From the NCBI GenBank assembly GCA_903820085.1, contig CAIJGA010000021.1, forward strand, positions 124,001 to 188,000: a stretch of DNA of 64,000 nt, given 5' to 3'. The DNA is from an uncultured Chlorobiaceae bacterium. Lineage in GTDB: Bacteria; Bacteroidota; Chlorobiia; Chlorobiales; Chlorobiaceae. A program made the position numbers and the translations under genes. The notes under the pieces were generated by a model, which was not told the origin of the DNA, ran no database searches, and worked only from the letters and a program-made list of their open reading frames with translations. Positions 17,407-26,355 of the stretch are shown here, in pieces. Every line of letters starts with the position of its first letter. Positions within the stretch are counted from its first letter, which is position 1.

Positions 17407-18411
17407 GAGTGCCGGCAGAGAGACGCCGTAACGGTAGGAGGTATTGCTGTGTGAGTCCATAAACTCTTCATAGCGGTGCGCTATGGCGTGGCGTGTGGCC
17501 TTGGCCGAAAAAATGCGGTGACCGAACTGAAGATTGTATTCGTCAAGGGTGCCGCAGTCTAGAAAAACCAGCTTCATTGACCGCAGTGCATCGCGGTACT
17601 TTTCTTCTTCAATCATCTCAACCGGATCAAAGGTAAGCCACTTTCGCCATATGGCATCGATTGGTTCGCAGGTATGGAAATTGAACGGCAGATGCATGTT
17701 TTCAGGTGCAGATTTGCCAGAATCGGGAGAGTAGGCGGCGGCCATGGCAATCAGGTCAAGCAGGGCAAACTCTTTTTGAGGCTTTTTTTCTGCGTTTTCA
17801 TAAGCCGTCAGAAAGCTTGCAATACTTCCCCGGTATTGTTCAAGAATCTTGGCGGCAGCCGGAAAATTTGGCTTGTAGCAAAGCTCAAAGCCCATATCGC
17901 CGCTGTGGCAGGCAACTGCGGAAAACCGGTCAGGATTCTTCATTGCCAGACGGATTGCTCCGAATCCCCCCGAGGATTTTCCTGCAACAGCCCGGTGCTC
18001 TCTTGCGGCAAGCGTGCGAAGCGTCCGGTCAATGCAGGGTAAGAGTTCATCGACAAGGTAGCTCTCATAGTTGCCTGTTGCCGCTGAATCGACATATTGC
18101 GAGCCTCCATAACGGGTCATGCAGTCCGGCATGACAATAATTGTTTCGTGCATCTTCCCTTGGGCTATCAGGGATTCCGCCATTTCCGGAACACTTTGGC
18201 GTCCGAAACTGTAGTTCATGAAACCGGCTCCGGTTGAGGCAAAACCGGCAAGAAGATAGATAACGGGAAATCGTTTTTTCCCGTCATAGGATGGGGGCAG
18301 GTAGACCGGGATCCGGCGTTCAGTCGGGTCATCAAGAGGGTTCCCGGCCAAGGTAATGCCGGGAACGGTAACCTCAACTATCCTGGGATATGGTATTGCG
18401 CCTCCTCTCAT
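17386..18411 (-). CDS. Esterase-family alpha/beta hydrolase
   Basis: A 341-residue putative esterase of the esterase-D/antigen-85-like family. The nucleophile elbow is GKSSGG (about 155-160), in AGKSSGGFGAIR; upstream strands carry RIPVYLPPSYDG and VIYLLAGF, the usual start of this fold. No clear signal peptide, so cytoplasmic location is likely. The ATG at 18411 overlaps the tatC stop in TAATG, which fixes the start and shows translational coupling. Substrate unknown. Acid and histidine members of the triad cannot be placed with certainty, though a C-terminal GHRIF is a candidate for the histidine. Confidence 0.8.
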   Translation of the reverse strand: MRGGAIPYPRIVEVTVPGITLAGNPLDDPTERRIPVYLPPSYDGKKRFPVIYLLAGFASTGAGFMNYSFGRQSVPEMAESLIAQGKMHETIIVMPDCMTRYGGSQYVDSAATGNYESYLVDELLPCIDRTLRTLAAREHRAVAGKSSGGFGAIRLAMKNPDRFSAVACHSGDMGFELCYKPNFPAAAKILEQYRGSIASFLTAYENAEKKPQKEFALLDLIAMAAAYSPDSGKSAPENMHLPFNFHTCEPIDAIWRKWLTFDPVEMIEEEKYRDALRSMKLVFLDCGTLDEYNLQFGHRIFSAKATRHAIAHRYEEFMDSHSNTSYRYGVSLPALSEVIAG

Positions 18412-19223
18412 TATTTCAATGCGGCATTGTTGCGGTTGACATGGGCAGAAATCCAAATGCTGAGCTCATAGAGCAAAATCATCGGAAGGCCGATAATGAG
18501 CTGGGTAACAAAATCGGTTGAGGGTGTAACGACTGCGGCAACAATCAGCAGAAAAACAATGGCATGTTTCCGGTAAAACCTCATGAATGCCGGTGTCAGG
18601 AGTCCTATTTTTGAAAGAATATAGGAGATGAAGGGAAGCTCGAAAACCAGACCGGCGGTCAGCAGTGTCCCGATAAAAAAGCTGACATAGTCCTGGACAG
18701 AGATATTGTTTTTGATCATTGCTGTTCCGAAGCTCGCAAAGAACTGCAGGGAAATCGGAAGAAAGACAAAATAACCGAAGGCTATGCCAGAAAAGAAGCA
18801 GAGGGAGATAAAGAGGATGGAAAAACGGCTTGCCTTGCGTTCGTGCTCATGCAGGCCCGGAGCCACAAACTGCCAGATCTGCCAGGCGATAATGGGAAAC
18901 GAGATAATAAAACCGGCAAAGAAGACAACCTGAAAATAGAGGGAGACCTGGCCGTATGGTACAAGGTTTTGCAGCACCAGTGTATCACTGCTTCTCTTGA
19001 GAGGCCCGATAAGGATTTCGTTCACCAGAAAGTCGGCATAGGTGGCACAAAGGGCGGTAACAATGAGCAGCGCAACAGTCGATTTGATCAGTCGTGAGCG
19101 TATCTCTTCGAGATGGCCCATAAAGTTCTGCTCGCTTTCCGGTTCTGATTCTGTAACAGCGGTGCTTTGCAGCTCACCTTGCGGCAGTTGCTGTAATGTT
19201 GTGGATTCTGATTCTTCAGGCAT
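18411..19223 (-). CDS. tatC: Twin-arginine translocase subunit TatC
   Basis: A 270-residue membrane protein with six helices. The conserved N-terminal cytoplasmic motif reads FMGHLEEIRSRL, followed by FVAPGLHEHER in the first cytoplasmic loop and the ELPF motif in helix four. These are the marks of TatC, which recognises twin-arginine signal peptides and exports folded proteins. An unusually long acidic, Ser/Glu-rich head (about 35 residues) precedes the domain. The ATG at 19223 is preferred over an upstream TTG at 19241. No tatA/tatB gene is adjacent, as is common in this group. Confidence 0.95.
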   Translation of the reverse strand: MPEESESTTLQQLPQGELQSTAVTESEPESEQNFMGHLEEIRSRLIKSTVALLIVTALCATYADFLVNEILIGPLKRSSDTLVLQNLVPYGQVSLYFQVVFFAGFIISFPIIAWQIWQFVAPGLHEHERKASRFSILFISLCFFSGIAFGYFVFLPISLQFFASFGTAMIKNNISVQDYVSFFIGTLLTAGLVFELPFISYILSKIGLLTPAFMRFYRKHAIVFLLIVAAVVTPSTDFVTQLIIGLPMILLYELSIWISAHVNRNNAALK

Positions 19224-19298
19224 ACTTTTCTCAGGCGGCAATTTGGCGATGTTATTTTTTTCGGGAATGATGACAATTCACAAAACATAGCAACAAAG

Positions 19299-19472
19299 AT
19301 GCAGGTAGCAAAGAAAATGTTTTACGGATGGCTTATTGGAGGAGCTTTTGCCAGCAATTCTTCGGGTAAAATCGGTTTGGTCGGCTATTTGATGCCGTTG
19401 CTTTCGATGAAGTTAACCCGCCAGGATTATTTTGGCGTTAGAAATAGGTGTTGGTGTACTGTAATAATGTAA
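19299..19472 (+). pseudogene. Possible remnant of an MFS-type transporter start
   Basis: A 57-codon frame opens with MQVAKKMFYGWLIGGAFAS. A FYGW-hydrophobic start is typical of oxalate/formate-type MFS transporters, and the next part could be a damaged first loop. The frame ends early, and further hydrophobic stretches appear in other frames downstream (about 19500-19570 and 19600-19680), as expected for frameshift decay. The evidence is only pattern level, and it may instead be a short functional membrane protein. Confidence 0.3.
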
Positions 19473-19800
19473 TATTGCAAACAATATGTATTGAGGCCGG
19501 ACAGATCAAAAGGGATTGCTGCTCTGGTTGGAGTTTTACTCTGTATGGTCATCTTGGTTTTTACAAAACGAACCCATTTGTGGCTTCGCCTTCAATTTAC
19601 GTCATGCAGTTCCGGTTGCAATATCATTTGCCATGTCAGCCCAGGCATCATTGATGGCGGAATTGATCGGAAAAGTTAAAAGTTTTACTCCGGCAACTTC
19701 AGAAATACACCTTTCTGGAAGAGAATAATATTTATACTTAAAAAGTTATATTTCATTCCATTTCAAGAGCTTCGTATGGTAAGGAGAGCTCGTCACGTAA
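19473..19800. other. Region without intact gene before polyprenyl synthase
   Basis: No full gene. Hydrophobic fragments occur in two different plus-strand frames, consistent with decay of a membrane-protein gene continuing from 19299. The 3' part is AT-rich (19720-19760) and should hold the promoter of the next gene; AAGGAG at 19781-19786 is a ribosome-site candidate. Confidence 0.35.
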
Positions 19801-20790
19801 TTGTCCGGGGAATTGGTGAATATTAAGGATGTTGTTGCATCGGTAGCCGATGAAATTCAGATTTTTCAGCAGAGGTACAAGGTGGTGCTTCATGCCCAGA
19901 ATACGCTGGTCGACAAGGTTACCCGCTATGTGCTTCGCCAGCAGGGGAAACAGATTCGTCCGGCTATGGTTTTGCTTGCTGCCCAGCTTTGTGGAGGGGT
20001 GACTGAATCAACCTATCGGGCCGCCATTATGGTTGAGCTGCTCCATTCGGCAACACTGATCCATGACGATGTGGTCGATGGTGCCGAGATGAGGAGGGGA
20101 CTGGCATCGATCAACGCACTGTGGAAAAACAAGATTTCGGTTCTTATCGGTGATTATCTTTTATCCAAGGGCCTTTTGTACTCTCTTGAGTACAAGGACT
20201 ATGGTTTTCTGCATATGGTTTCGGAAGCGGTACGCCGCATGAGTGAGGGGGAAATTCTTCAGATCCAGAAAACCAGAAGCCTTGATATTTCTGAAGAGGA
20301 TTATCTGAGCGTCATTGCCGACAAAACGGCTTCGCTCATCTCTTCGGCTTGCGCCATGGGCGCCATGAGTGCGACGGTTGACGAGGGGCGGATTGCTGCC
20401 CTGAAATGTTATGGTGAGTATCTTGGTCTTGCTTTCCAGATCCGTGATGATCTGCTTGACTATACGGGAGATTCCAAAAAAACCGGCAAGCAGATGGGTA
20501 TTGATATCAAGGACAAGAAAATAACGCTGCCGCTTATTTATGCGCTGCTTCACGCTCCGGCTTCTGAACAGAAAGCGATCCGCTCCATTTTGAAGAGTTC
20601 GCGAAAACGGGCGGTAAAAAGCGGTGAGGTAATAGCCTTTGTGACCGGTAAGGGGGGCCTCACCTATGCCGCTGAAGTTGCCGAAGGGTTTGCTGCAAAA
20701 GCAGTTGCCTCCATCAGCACTTTTCCTGACAGCCCGGCCAAAAAATCATTGTTGCTGCTGGTGGATTTTGTCATGAAGAGAGAGTATTGA
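19801..20790 (+). CDS. Long-chain trans-polyprenyl diphosphate synthase
   Basis: A 329-residue all-helical prenyltransferase that adds isopentenyl units to an allylic diphosphate. The first aspartate-rich motif is DDVVD (89-93) and the second DDLLD (about 220), with GKQIRP and the downstream KKITLP present. The residues before the first motif are small, as in octaprenyl/solanesyl-type enzymes, so it probably makes a menaquinone or chlorobiumquinone side chain. The start is not settled: the frame opens with TTG at 19801 (AAGGAG 14 bases upstream), while a GTG at 19816 has GGGGA close by. Confidence 0.9.
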   Translation: MSGELVNIKDVVASVADEIQIFQQRYKVVLHAQNTLVDKVTRYVLRQQGKQIRPAMVLLAAQLCGGVTESTYRAAIMVELLHSATLIHDDVVDGAEMRRGLASINALWKNKISVLIGDYLLSKGLLYSLEYKDYGFLHMVSEAVRRMSEGEILQIQKTRSLDISEEDYLSVIADKTASLISSACAMGAMSATVDEGRIAALKCYGEYLGLAFQIRDDLLDYTGDSKKTGKQMGIDIKDKKITLPLIYALLHAPASEQKAIRSILKSSRKRAVKSGEVIAFVTGKGGLTYAAEVAEGFAAKAVASISTFPDSPAKKSLLLLVDFVMKREY

Positions 20791-20863
20791 TTTCCTGCCT
20801 GCCCAGCAGGCTGGTGTTTTGATTGAAAAGAGATAATCGCATTAATAAAGTTTTGACAGCGTC

Positions 20864-21598
20864 ATGAAAAAAGCAGGTTTGATCGTTCTTTTGCTCTTCG
20901 GGCTTTTTCTTGTCTTCGACAAGCTGATTATGCCGCTCTATATTTCACAGGGAAGTGTCAAGGTCGTCCCTGATGTTCTCAATATGGATTATGACAACGC
21001 TTCGTTACGGTTGCGGCAGGCTGGCCTGGAGGCTATAAAAAGTTATGATGTCAAATATCTTCCCCGCGTTGATTCCAATATTGTCCTCTCCCAGATGCCG
21101 GAAGCCGGAACGGAGGTCAAGCCTGGCAGAGCGGTCTATCTTGTGGTCAACAAGCGCGAAAAGCCGGCTTTTGCCATGCCTGAACTGGTGGGAAGAGAAG
21201 AGTTCGATGCCCGTCAGATTGCTTACCGAATGGAGCTGGAAGTGAGCGAGGTTCTGAGCAGTCCTGTTGCCAAGCCTGAATGGGATGGTCTGGTGATTAG
21301 CCAGTCTATTTCGGCTCAGTCCATTGTGAGGCCCGGCATCTCTTTTTCCATGGTTATCGGCAAGTATGAGTCGCCGGTTCAGGAAACGAAAAAAATTGCC
21401 GTTCCCAATGTTCTCGGCAAGTCACTGGTGCAGGCACAGCAGGCAATCGCCGAAGCAGGTCTTCCGATGGGCAAGATCACGTCCGAGTATTCAGCTCTTC
21501 TGGTGCCCAATACGGTCATCAGTCAAAGGCCAGGCGTCGGTACTCTTGTTTCTCCCGATCAGCCTGTTGAACTGACCGTGGTTATCATGGCAGAGTAG
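20864..21598 (+). CDS. PASTA-domain membrane-anchored protein
   Basis: A 244-residue protein with an N-terminal membrane anchor (about 4-24) followed by three PASTA domains (about 33-101, 104-175, 181-244). Each starts with a VPxVLxxxxxxAxxxLxxAGL-like pattern and ends in a strand such as VYLVV. PASTA domains bind peptidoglycan-related molecules in kinases and penicillin-binding proteins; here there is no attached kinase or transpeptidase, so it is a free-standing PASTA protein facing the periplasm. It converges with a 57-residue gene 6 bases away. Confidence 0.85.
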   Translation: MKKAGLIVLLLFGLFLVFDKLIMPLYISQGSVKVVPDVLNMDYDNASLRLRQAGLEAIKSYDVKYLPRVDSNIVLSQMPEAGTEVKPGRAVYLVVNKREKPAFAMPELVGREEFDARQIAYRMELEVSEVLSSPVAKPEWDGLVISQSISAQSIVRPGISFSMVIGKYESPVQETKKIAVPNVLGKSLVQAQQAIAEAGLPMGKITSEYSALLVPNTVISQRPGVGTLVSPDQPVELTVVIMAE

Positions 21599-21604
21599 TC
21601 GCGG

Positions 21605-21778
21605 TCATTTATAGTTGGCCTTCTTGTATTCCTCCCGAAGGTCTTTGATGCCGGTTGTCCGATCGTTACCGTCGCTGATAATGCCGAAATATTCAAGCAT
21701 GATGCGAACAACCAGCCAAAGGCCGGCAAAAAGAATTGAGAGTGATCCCCAGACGGCCCGGATATTTTTTTTTACCAT
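21605..21778 (-). CDS. Small single-span membrane protein (57 aa)
   Basis: A 57-residue frame with ATG at 21778 and TGA at 21605. It starts with basic MVKKNIRAVWGS, continues with one clean hydrophobic helix (about 10-28), then an acidic GIISDGNDR turn and an amphipathic basic tail (DLREEYKKANYK). The positive-inside pattern and balanced codon use look genuine. It is the only frame that explains this gap and lies just beyond the intrinsic terminator of the ABC transporter unit, so it has its own promoter. Function unknown. Confidence 0.6.
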   Translation of the reverse strand: MVKKNIRAVWGSLSILFAGLWLVVRIMLEYFGIISDGNDRTTGIKDLREEYKKANYK

Positions 21779-21805
21779 TGGTACGTGGTGATAATCATAA
21801 AGAAA

Positions 21806-21832
21806 AGGCCATCCTTTTTACAAGAATGGCCT
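21806..21832 (-). terminator. Intrinsic terminator of the minus-strand ABC transporter unit
   Basis: Perfect 7-bp inverted repeat AGGCCAT / ATGGCCT with a 13-base loop. On the minus strand the stem is followed by TTTTCTTTAT (plus coordinates 21796-21805), a U-rich tract. It lies 29 bases after the end of the last gene of the unit. Confidence 0.7.
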
Positions 21833-21860
21833 CGCTGTGTTGAAAAAAGGTGATATCGCT

Positions 21861-22187
21861 TCAGTCGGTAAGGGAGTCTTCCGCCTCAAGCCAGTCATTG
21901 GAATCTGATCCCTCTTTTTTCCCTTTCTCTTCCCAGCGGTAATATGCAGCAAGCCTTATCTGTTCCTCGCGCATTTCAGCACTAAGTGCTGCTTTTTTTT
22001 TCTTGTGAATTTTTGATGAAGATTTTTCCCCATCCTCTTTTTCCTTCTTTTTCTTTGCCATTGTTTCTGTTTGCTTTATTACCAGATATGTTAGAGCCCA
22101 AAGCGTAAGAAAGATAAAAAATAATCCTCTATTTCTGTAACCGCTGGCGGCGCCTGAAAGTCTCTTCGTCAAAAATTGACTGCTCAT
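21861..22187 (-). CDS. Single-span protein with DUF2934 domain
   Basis: A 108-residue protein when read from the ATG at 22187. That ATG overlaps the permease TGA (ATGA), which supports this start. It contains one membrane helix (about 21-38), a lysine/glutamate-rich linker (about 43-66) and a C-terminal DUF2934 motif ([17 protein letters not shown]...DWLEAED). An internal ATG at 22061 would give a 66-residue soluble DUF2934 protein and cannot be ruled out. DUF2934 proteins have no known function. It is the last gene before the terminator and its placement with an ABC transporter may be accidental. Confidence 0.65.
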   Translation of the reverse strand: MSSQFLTKRLSGAASGYRNRGLFFIFLTLWALTYLVIKQTETMAKKKKEKEDGEKSSSKIHKKKKAALSAEMREEQIRLAAYYRWEEKGKKEGSDSNDWLEAEDSLTD

Positions 22188-23233
22188 TGTTGCTGCAATC
22201 GCCTTCCGAGAGCGCTGAAGGTAATGACGAGGATGATGGTGATGGCTTCGATGATCATGAAGATATCTTTTGGAATATAGGCGTTGACGGTCAGTCCGCC
22301 GTATTCGAGCACTCCGAAAAAAAGAGCTGAGAGCAAAATCCACAATGGATGAGCGCCGGCAAGGAGTGCAACAGCAATGCCTGCAAAACCGACTCCTCCG
22401 GTCATTCCTGCCTCATAGTAGTGTTTGTAGCCAAGAACGATGTTTGCAGCCCCAAGACCGGCTGCGGCACCGCCGATGCCCATTGCGGTGAGGGTGTGCA
22501 TCCCTGCATTGATCCCTCCATACCGTGCAGCTTCAGGCTGGAGACCGGCAGCACGCATCTCATAACCGAAACGGGATTGAAAGAGGATAACCTGGAAAAA
22601 CAAGGCAACTCCGACCGCAAGAAGCGTGCTGAGATTGGCCGGTGAGTTTGCGAACCACCCGGTGACGGTGTCAAATGCCGGAATGACGGCTGCGGCAGTT
22701 ATTGGTGCGGTATGGACCGTAGAGGGGAGTGCAAAGTGGTAGGTAAGCAGGTATCCGGTAATGCCCTGGGCTATGAAATTCAGCATGATGGTTGCAATTA
22801 CCTCATTGACCCCGAAACGTACTTTGAGTACTCCTGCTACAAGAGCCCAACATGCCCCCGCCATCATTGCTGATATGATGCAGAGAGGAATGGCTGCAGA
22901 TGATGGTACACAGGCTGGAAGCATGGCCCCGGTAATGGCAGCAGCAAAGGCCCCCATCTGGAGCTGGCCTTCAGCACCGATATTGAAGAGCCTGACCTTG
23001 AAGGGAATGGCTACGGCAAGAGCTGCAAGCACGAGCGTTGTCATTCGGAACACTACCTGCCCGGCTCCATACGACGAGCCGAATGTTCCCCGGAACATTT
23101 TCTGGAATATCATGACCGGATCTCGCCCTGCCATGAAAATAATCAGCGCGCTGACGGCAAATGCCGCAAGGATGGAGATGATGGGTATAAGAAATCTGAC
23201 GCTCTTTCGACTCATGGACGGATAGTTGTTCAC
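22184..23233 (-). CDS. ABC transporter permease, nucleoside/BMP type (YufP/NupB-like)
   Basis: A 349-residue integral membrane permease of the BPD_transp_2 family, with about eight to ten helices. The conserved segment [13 protein letters not shown] (about 84-96) and [15 protein letters not shown] (about 145-159) are typical of the permease that works with BMP/PnrA-type binding lipoproteins for nucleosides or similar compounds. The start is GTG at 23233, overlapping the ATPase TGA in GTGA, so it is translationally coupled. The usual second permease and the binding protein are not beside it. Confidence 0.85.
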   Translation of the reverse strand: MNNYPSMSRKSVRFLIPIISILAAFAVSALIIFMAGRDPVMIFQKMFRGTFGSSYGAGQVVFRMTTLVLAALAVAIPFKVRLFNIGAEGQLQMGAFAAAITGAMLPACVPSSAAIPLCIISAMMAGACWALVAGVLKVRFGVNEVIATIMLNFIAQGITGYLLTYHFALPSTVHTAPITAAAVIPAFDTVTGWFANSPANLSTLLAVGVALFFQVILFQSRFGYEMRAAGLQPEAARYGGINAGMHTLTAMGIGGAAAGLGAANIVLGYKHYYEAGMTGGVGFAGIAVALLAGAHPLWILLSALFFGVLEYGGLTVNAYIPKDIFMIIEAITIILVITFSALGRRLQQQ

Positions 23234-24771
23234 GTGATATAAAGGCCGATCTCTTTCTGGAACTCCTGCGGTGCCTCTCTTTTAAGCACGACCTCCTCCG
23301 GAGTGAATTCGTGGCGGATCGAACCCTTGTAGATACAGCCGATACGCGTTGAAAGTGCAATGATCTCTTCAAGTTCGGATGAGACCAGAAGTATGGCCAC
23401 GCCACTTGTACGGGCCTCGATAATCTTGTTGTGAATGGTCTCGATTGCACCGATGTCAACCCCGCGGGTAGGCTGGGCAAGGATCAGCAGGGAAATGGCG
23501 GGACGGTTGAGTTCGCGTGCAAGAACGACCTTCTGCTGGTTACCTCCTGAAAGGGTGCCGAGCGGTTGGTGAGCCGGAGAGCTGCACTTGATGGCATAGT
23601 CGGAAATCATTGCCTTAGTATAGCGGGTTAGCGCATGGGTATTGAACCCGATTCCCTTATGAAAGGAGTGCTCCCGATGCCGGCCGAAAAGAAGGTTTTC
23701 GGAAACCGTATAATCCGCGATAACGGCATGATGCAGGCGGTCTTCAGGAATATATGAAACGCCCATGAAAGCAATGTCGGCTGGCTTTTTGCCGATGAGT
23801 GACCTGCCTTTGAACATGGCTTCTCCGGAGATGACAGTGCCAGCGGGTGCAAGGCCCCAGAGTACTTGCAGCAGTTCGCTCTGCCCATTGCCTTCAACTC
23901 CGGCAATACCGTAGATTTCACCTGCACGGATATTCAGGGAGAGGTTGTGCACCCTCTCTTCTGAATTTGCCCTGCAAAATCCCAGACGGTTGATGCTGAG
24001 GATAATTTCACCCGGAGAGGGTGGCGGATTGGTGACCCGCAAAAGAATGCTGCGTCCCACCATCAGCCGGGCTAGTTCAGGTTTCGTTGCGGAGAACGCT
24101 GGCATGGTGCCGACTATTGCACCTTTTCTCATCACGCTAACCGTGTCGGCTACGGCAAGCACTTCATCCAGCTTGTGGGTTATAAGAATTATGGTTTTTC
24201 CCTTGTCGCGAAGCGAGCGGAGCGTTGCAAAAAGCCGATCTGTTTCCGCCGGGGTGAGCACTGCGGTCGGCTCATCAAAAATCATAATGGATGCATGACG
24301 GAAAAGAAGCTTGAGAATTTCAACCCGCTGTTGCTCTCCGATGCTGATGCTTGCAACCAGAGCTTGAGGGTCAACCGCCAAACCGTAGGTGTAGGCATCC
24401 TTGAGGATAAGGGCGCTGCTTTTTTTTATCGGAAGGGGCCAAAAAAGTCCGCACTGTTCATTGCCGAGGATGATGTTTTCGGTCACCGAAAGTTCTGGAA
24501 CAAGCATGAAATGCTGATGAACCATGCCGATTCCTGCCTTGATAGCCTCTCGGGGAGAGGTGAACCGCACCGTTTTGCCATTTATGGCCATCTCGCCGGA
24601 AGTCGGCTGGTGCATGCCGTAGATGATTTTTGTCAGTGTGCTTTTTCCGGCACCGTTTTCCCCCACAAGTGCATGAATGGTACCCTCCTCCACGGCAAGC
24701 GAGATATTGCTGTTCGCCCAAAAGCTTCCGAATTTTTTTGAGATATCGCTCAAACGGACGGCAACACCCAT
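23230..24771 (-). CDS. ABC transporter ATP-binding protein, two ABC domains (YufO/NupA-like)
   Basis: A 513-residue ATPase with two ABC cassettes. The first has a good Walker A (GENGAGKST, about 37-45) and signature ISIGEQQR; the second has the degenerate Walker A GVEGNGQSE expected for this RbsA/YufO family and the signature LSGGNQQKV. That layout belongs to sugar- or nucleoside-type importers. It pairs with the permease that starts in its stop codon. An ATG at 24771 starts the frame. It is probably the first gene of the unit. Confidence 0.9.
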   Translation of the reverse strand: MGVAVRLSDISKKFGSFWANSNISLAVEEGTIHALVGENGAGKSTLTKIIYGMHQPTSGEMAINGKTVRFTSPREAIKAGIGMVHQHFMLVPELSVTENIILGNEQCGLFWPLPIKKSSALILKDAYTYGLAVDPQALVASISIGEQQRVEILKLLFRHASIMIFDEPTAVLTPAETDRLFATLRSLRDKGKTIILITHKLDEVLAVADTVSVMRKGAIVGTMPAFSATKPELARLMVGRSILLRVTNPPPSPGEIILSINRLGFCRANSEERVHNLSLNIRAGEIYGIAGVEGNGQSELLQVLWGLAPAGTVISGEAMFKGRSLIGKKPADIAFMGVSYIPEDRLHHAVIADYTVSENLLFGRHREHSFHKGIGFNTHALTRYTKAMISDYAIKCSSPAHQPLGTLSGGNQQKVVLARELNRPAISLLILAQPTRGVDIGAIETIHNKIIEARTSGVAILLVSSELEEIIALSTRIGCIYKGSIRHEFTPEEVVLKREAPQEFQKEIGLYIT

Positions 24772-24790
24772 GGGAGAAGATTTTCAGTGG

Positions 24791-25753
24791 TTAGAGCCAG
24801 CTCAACACGGTCTTGATGGAGTCTTTGCTGTCAAGAGCCTTGCGGTATGCCATTTCGTACTGCGATACAGGAAAGGCGTTGGTAAAAAACTTTTCGCTGT
24901 CAAATCTTCCGCTCTCAAGTATGGCGGAAGCCTTTTCAAGATGGGATAAGGTTGTCCGGGTGGAGCAGATGATGACCGGCTCCTTATGCTGTATCAGGCG
25001 GTAGTCGTAGGCCATGACCTCATAGTTGCCCATAAGCAACACCTTCGCCTGTGTTTTCATGAGGCGTACGGCTTTTTCAATCATCAGGATTCTTCCGGTG
25101 GTTTCAACAATGAGGTCATAGCAATTGTTGAACTCCTGCGGGAAGTCATCAATGTCCAGTGCGATATGTTCGGCATGGGAGAGCTGACCACGGATACTGA
25201 ATGTTTCAACCGCATCGATGTGCTTGTAGCCGAGCGAGTGAAGGTACTCCGCAACCATAAGCCCGACCGAACCGAGACCGAGCAGAAGAATTCTTGATGA
25301 AATCTCAAGAGGCACCTTTTCAATCGCACTGATGGTATAGGCGAGCAGACCCGTGAGCAGATCGCGGTGCGCAGGCTGGCGGCCAAGGGCAAAGAGATTC
25401 TGGCGCGATGTCGGGATGATTTCCGCATGGCAGCCAGCGTAGGGTTCAATGCCGGACCATCGATCACCCTTGAAGGCATAGACAAAGTCGCCCGGAAACA
25501 GATCGGTTACTCCCGAACCGGTTTCAATGACCTGGCCGATAGCCTCACTGCCTGGCATGATGGGATATTTGAATACCTTGCTTGATACCGGTTTGTTGGT
25601 CAGAAGAAGCCTGTCAAATCCAGGTGTTATGGTACTTGCAATGGTTTTTACCAGAACATCGCCGGGTTCACCGGCATGAAAGGCAGCATGCTGCAGTTTC
25701 AGTTTGTTGGCTTTCTGCAAGACAATCGCTTGAGCTTCCCCCTTCATGGCCAT
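24791..25753 (-). CDS. bchC: Probable bacteriochlorophyllide dehydrogenase BchC
   Basis: A 320-residue zinc-independent member of the medium-chain dehydrogenase superfamily. The N-terminal half has PGSEAIGQVIETGSGV and PGDFVYA, matching the GroES-like domain of BchC; the C-terminal half has a Rossmann nucleotide site (LLLGLGSVGLMVAEYL, about 155-170). The long gap without the usual Cys/His zinc ligands also fits BchC, which oxidises the 3-hydroxyethyl group to acetyl in bacteriochlorophyll a synthesis. The ATG at 25753 gives the usual length; a frame reaching 25921 adds unlike residues. Position next to other pigment genes supports the call, but an unrelated alcohol dehydrogenase is possible. 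Confidence 0.6.
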   Translation of the reverse strand: MAMKGEAQAIVLQKANKLKLQHAAFHAGEPGDVLVKTIASTITPGFDRLLLTNKPVSSKVFKYPIMPGSEAIGQVIETGSGVTDLFPGDFVYAFKGDRWSGIEPYAGCHAEIIPTSRQNLFALGRQPAHRDLLTGLLAYTISAIEKVPLEISSRILLLGLGSVGLMVAEYLHSLGYKHIDAVETFSIRGQLSHAEHIALDIDDFPQEFNNCYDLIVETTGRILMIEKAVRLMKTQAKVLLMGNYEVMAYDYRLIQHKEPVIICSTRTTLSHLEKASAILESGRFDSEKFFTNAFPVSQYEMAYRKALDSKDSIKTVLSWL

Positions 25754-26355
25754 AGGTACGTTTTCTTCTTGAATGGTATCTTTCAGTGAGCAGCTAAACC
25801 TCACCCTCTTTTTTGAGAAAAGGATAACAGCTTTATCGGAAAGATAGTGAAAGGAAGAAGATAAACAGGGAGTCTGAATATGAAAACAGAAATAATCGAT
25901 GCAGATAGCTGAGGTGTTCATGATAGCGTCTACTTCACTTATAAAACTGTCAAGAGATTTTTTGGAGGGTTTTTCCTACGTTTTTTGGACGTTATATGTA
26001 GAAAAAAATGAAGAAAATTTGTAAAATACTCGCGGGATACCGTGGAAAATAGACGCTGATTTTTCCAGAGTCCGCCTCTAGATTGTAGCCTCTTGATCTT
26101 GTAAAGCTGGCATTTCCGAATGCCATTGGAGAGTAGAGGGCTCAAGAGCCTGCTGATGGTACAGTTCCCTTTGTTGCTGGTTTGTATCCTGTGCCGGGTT
26201 CACTGAAGCAAATATTTCAGTATTACGGTGCTGACGGATAATTCCGTACTTTATTTCGCTATTATCAGTTAATCACTATTCAGGATTGACGTTATGTTCT
26301 TCTGGCTAATTCTGAGTTTTACCAAGTTTTTGTTCATAAAGCCAATCCATAGTTG
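25754..26355. other. Divergent intergenic region between bchC and ArsA-like gene
   Basis: About 600 bases without a supported gene. The stretch is AT-rich around 25960-26040 (runs of A and T) and should carry divergent promoters for bchC and the ArsA gene. A TTGACG hexamer occurs at 26286 but no good -10 follows at 17 bases. A 68-codon minus frame at 25939-26145 has no family resemblance. Confidence 0.45.
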
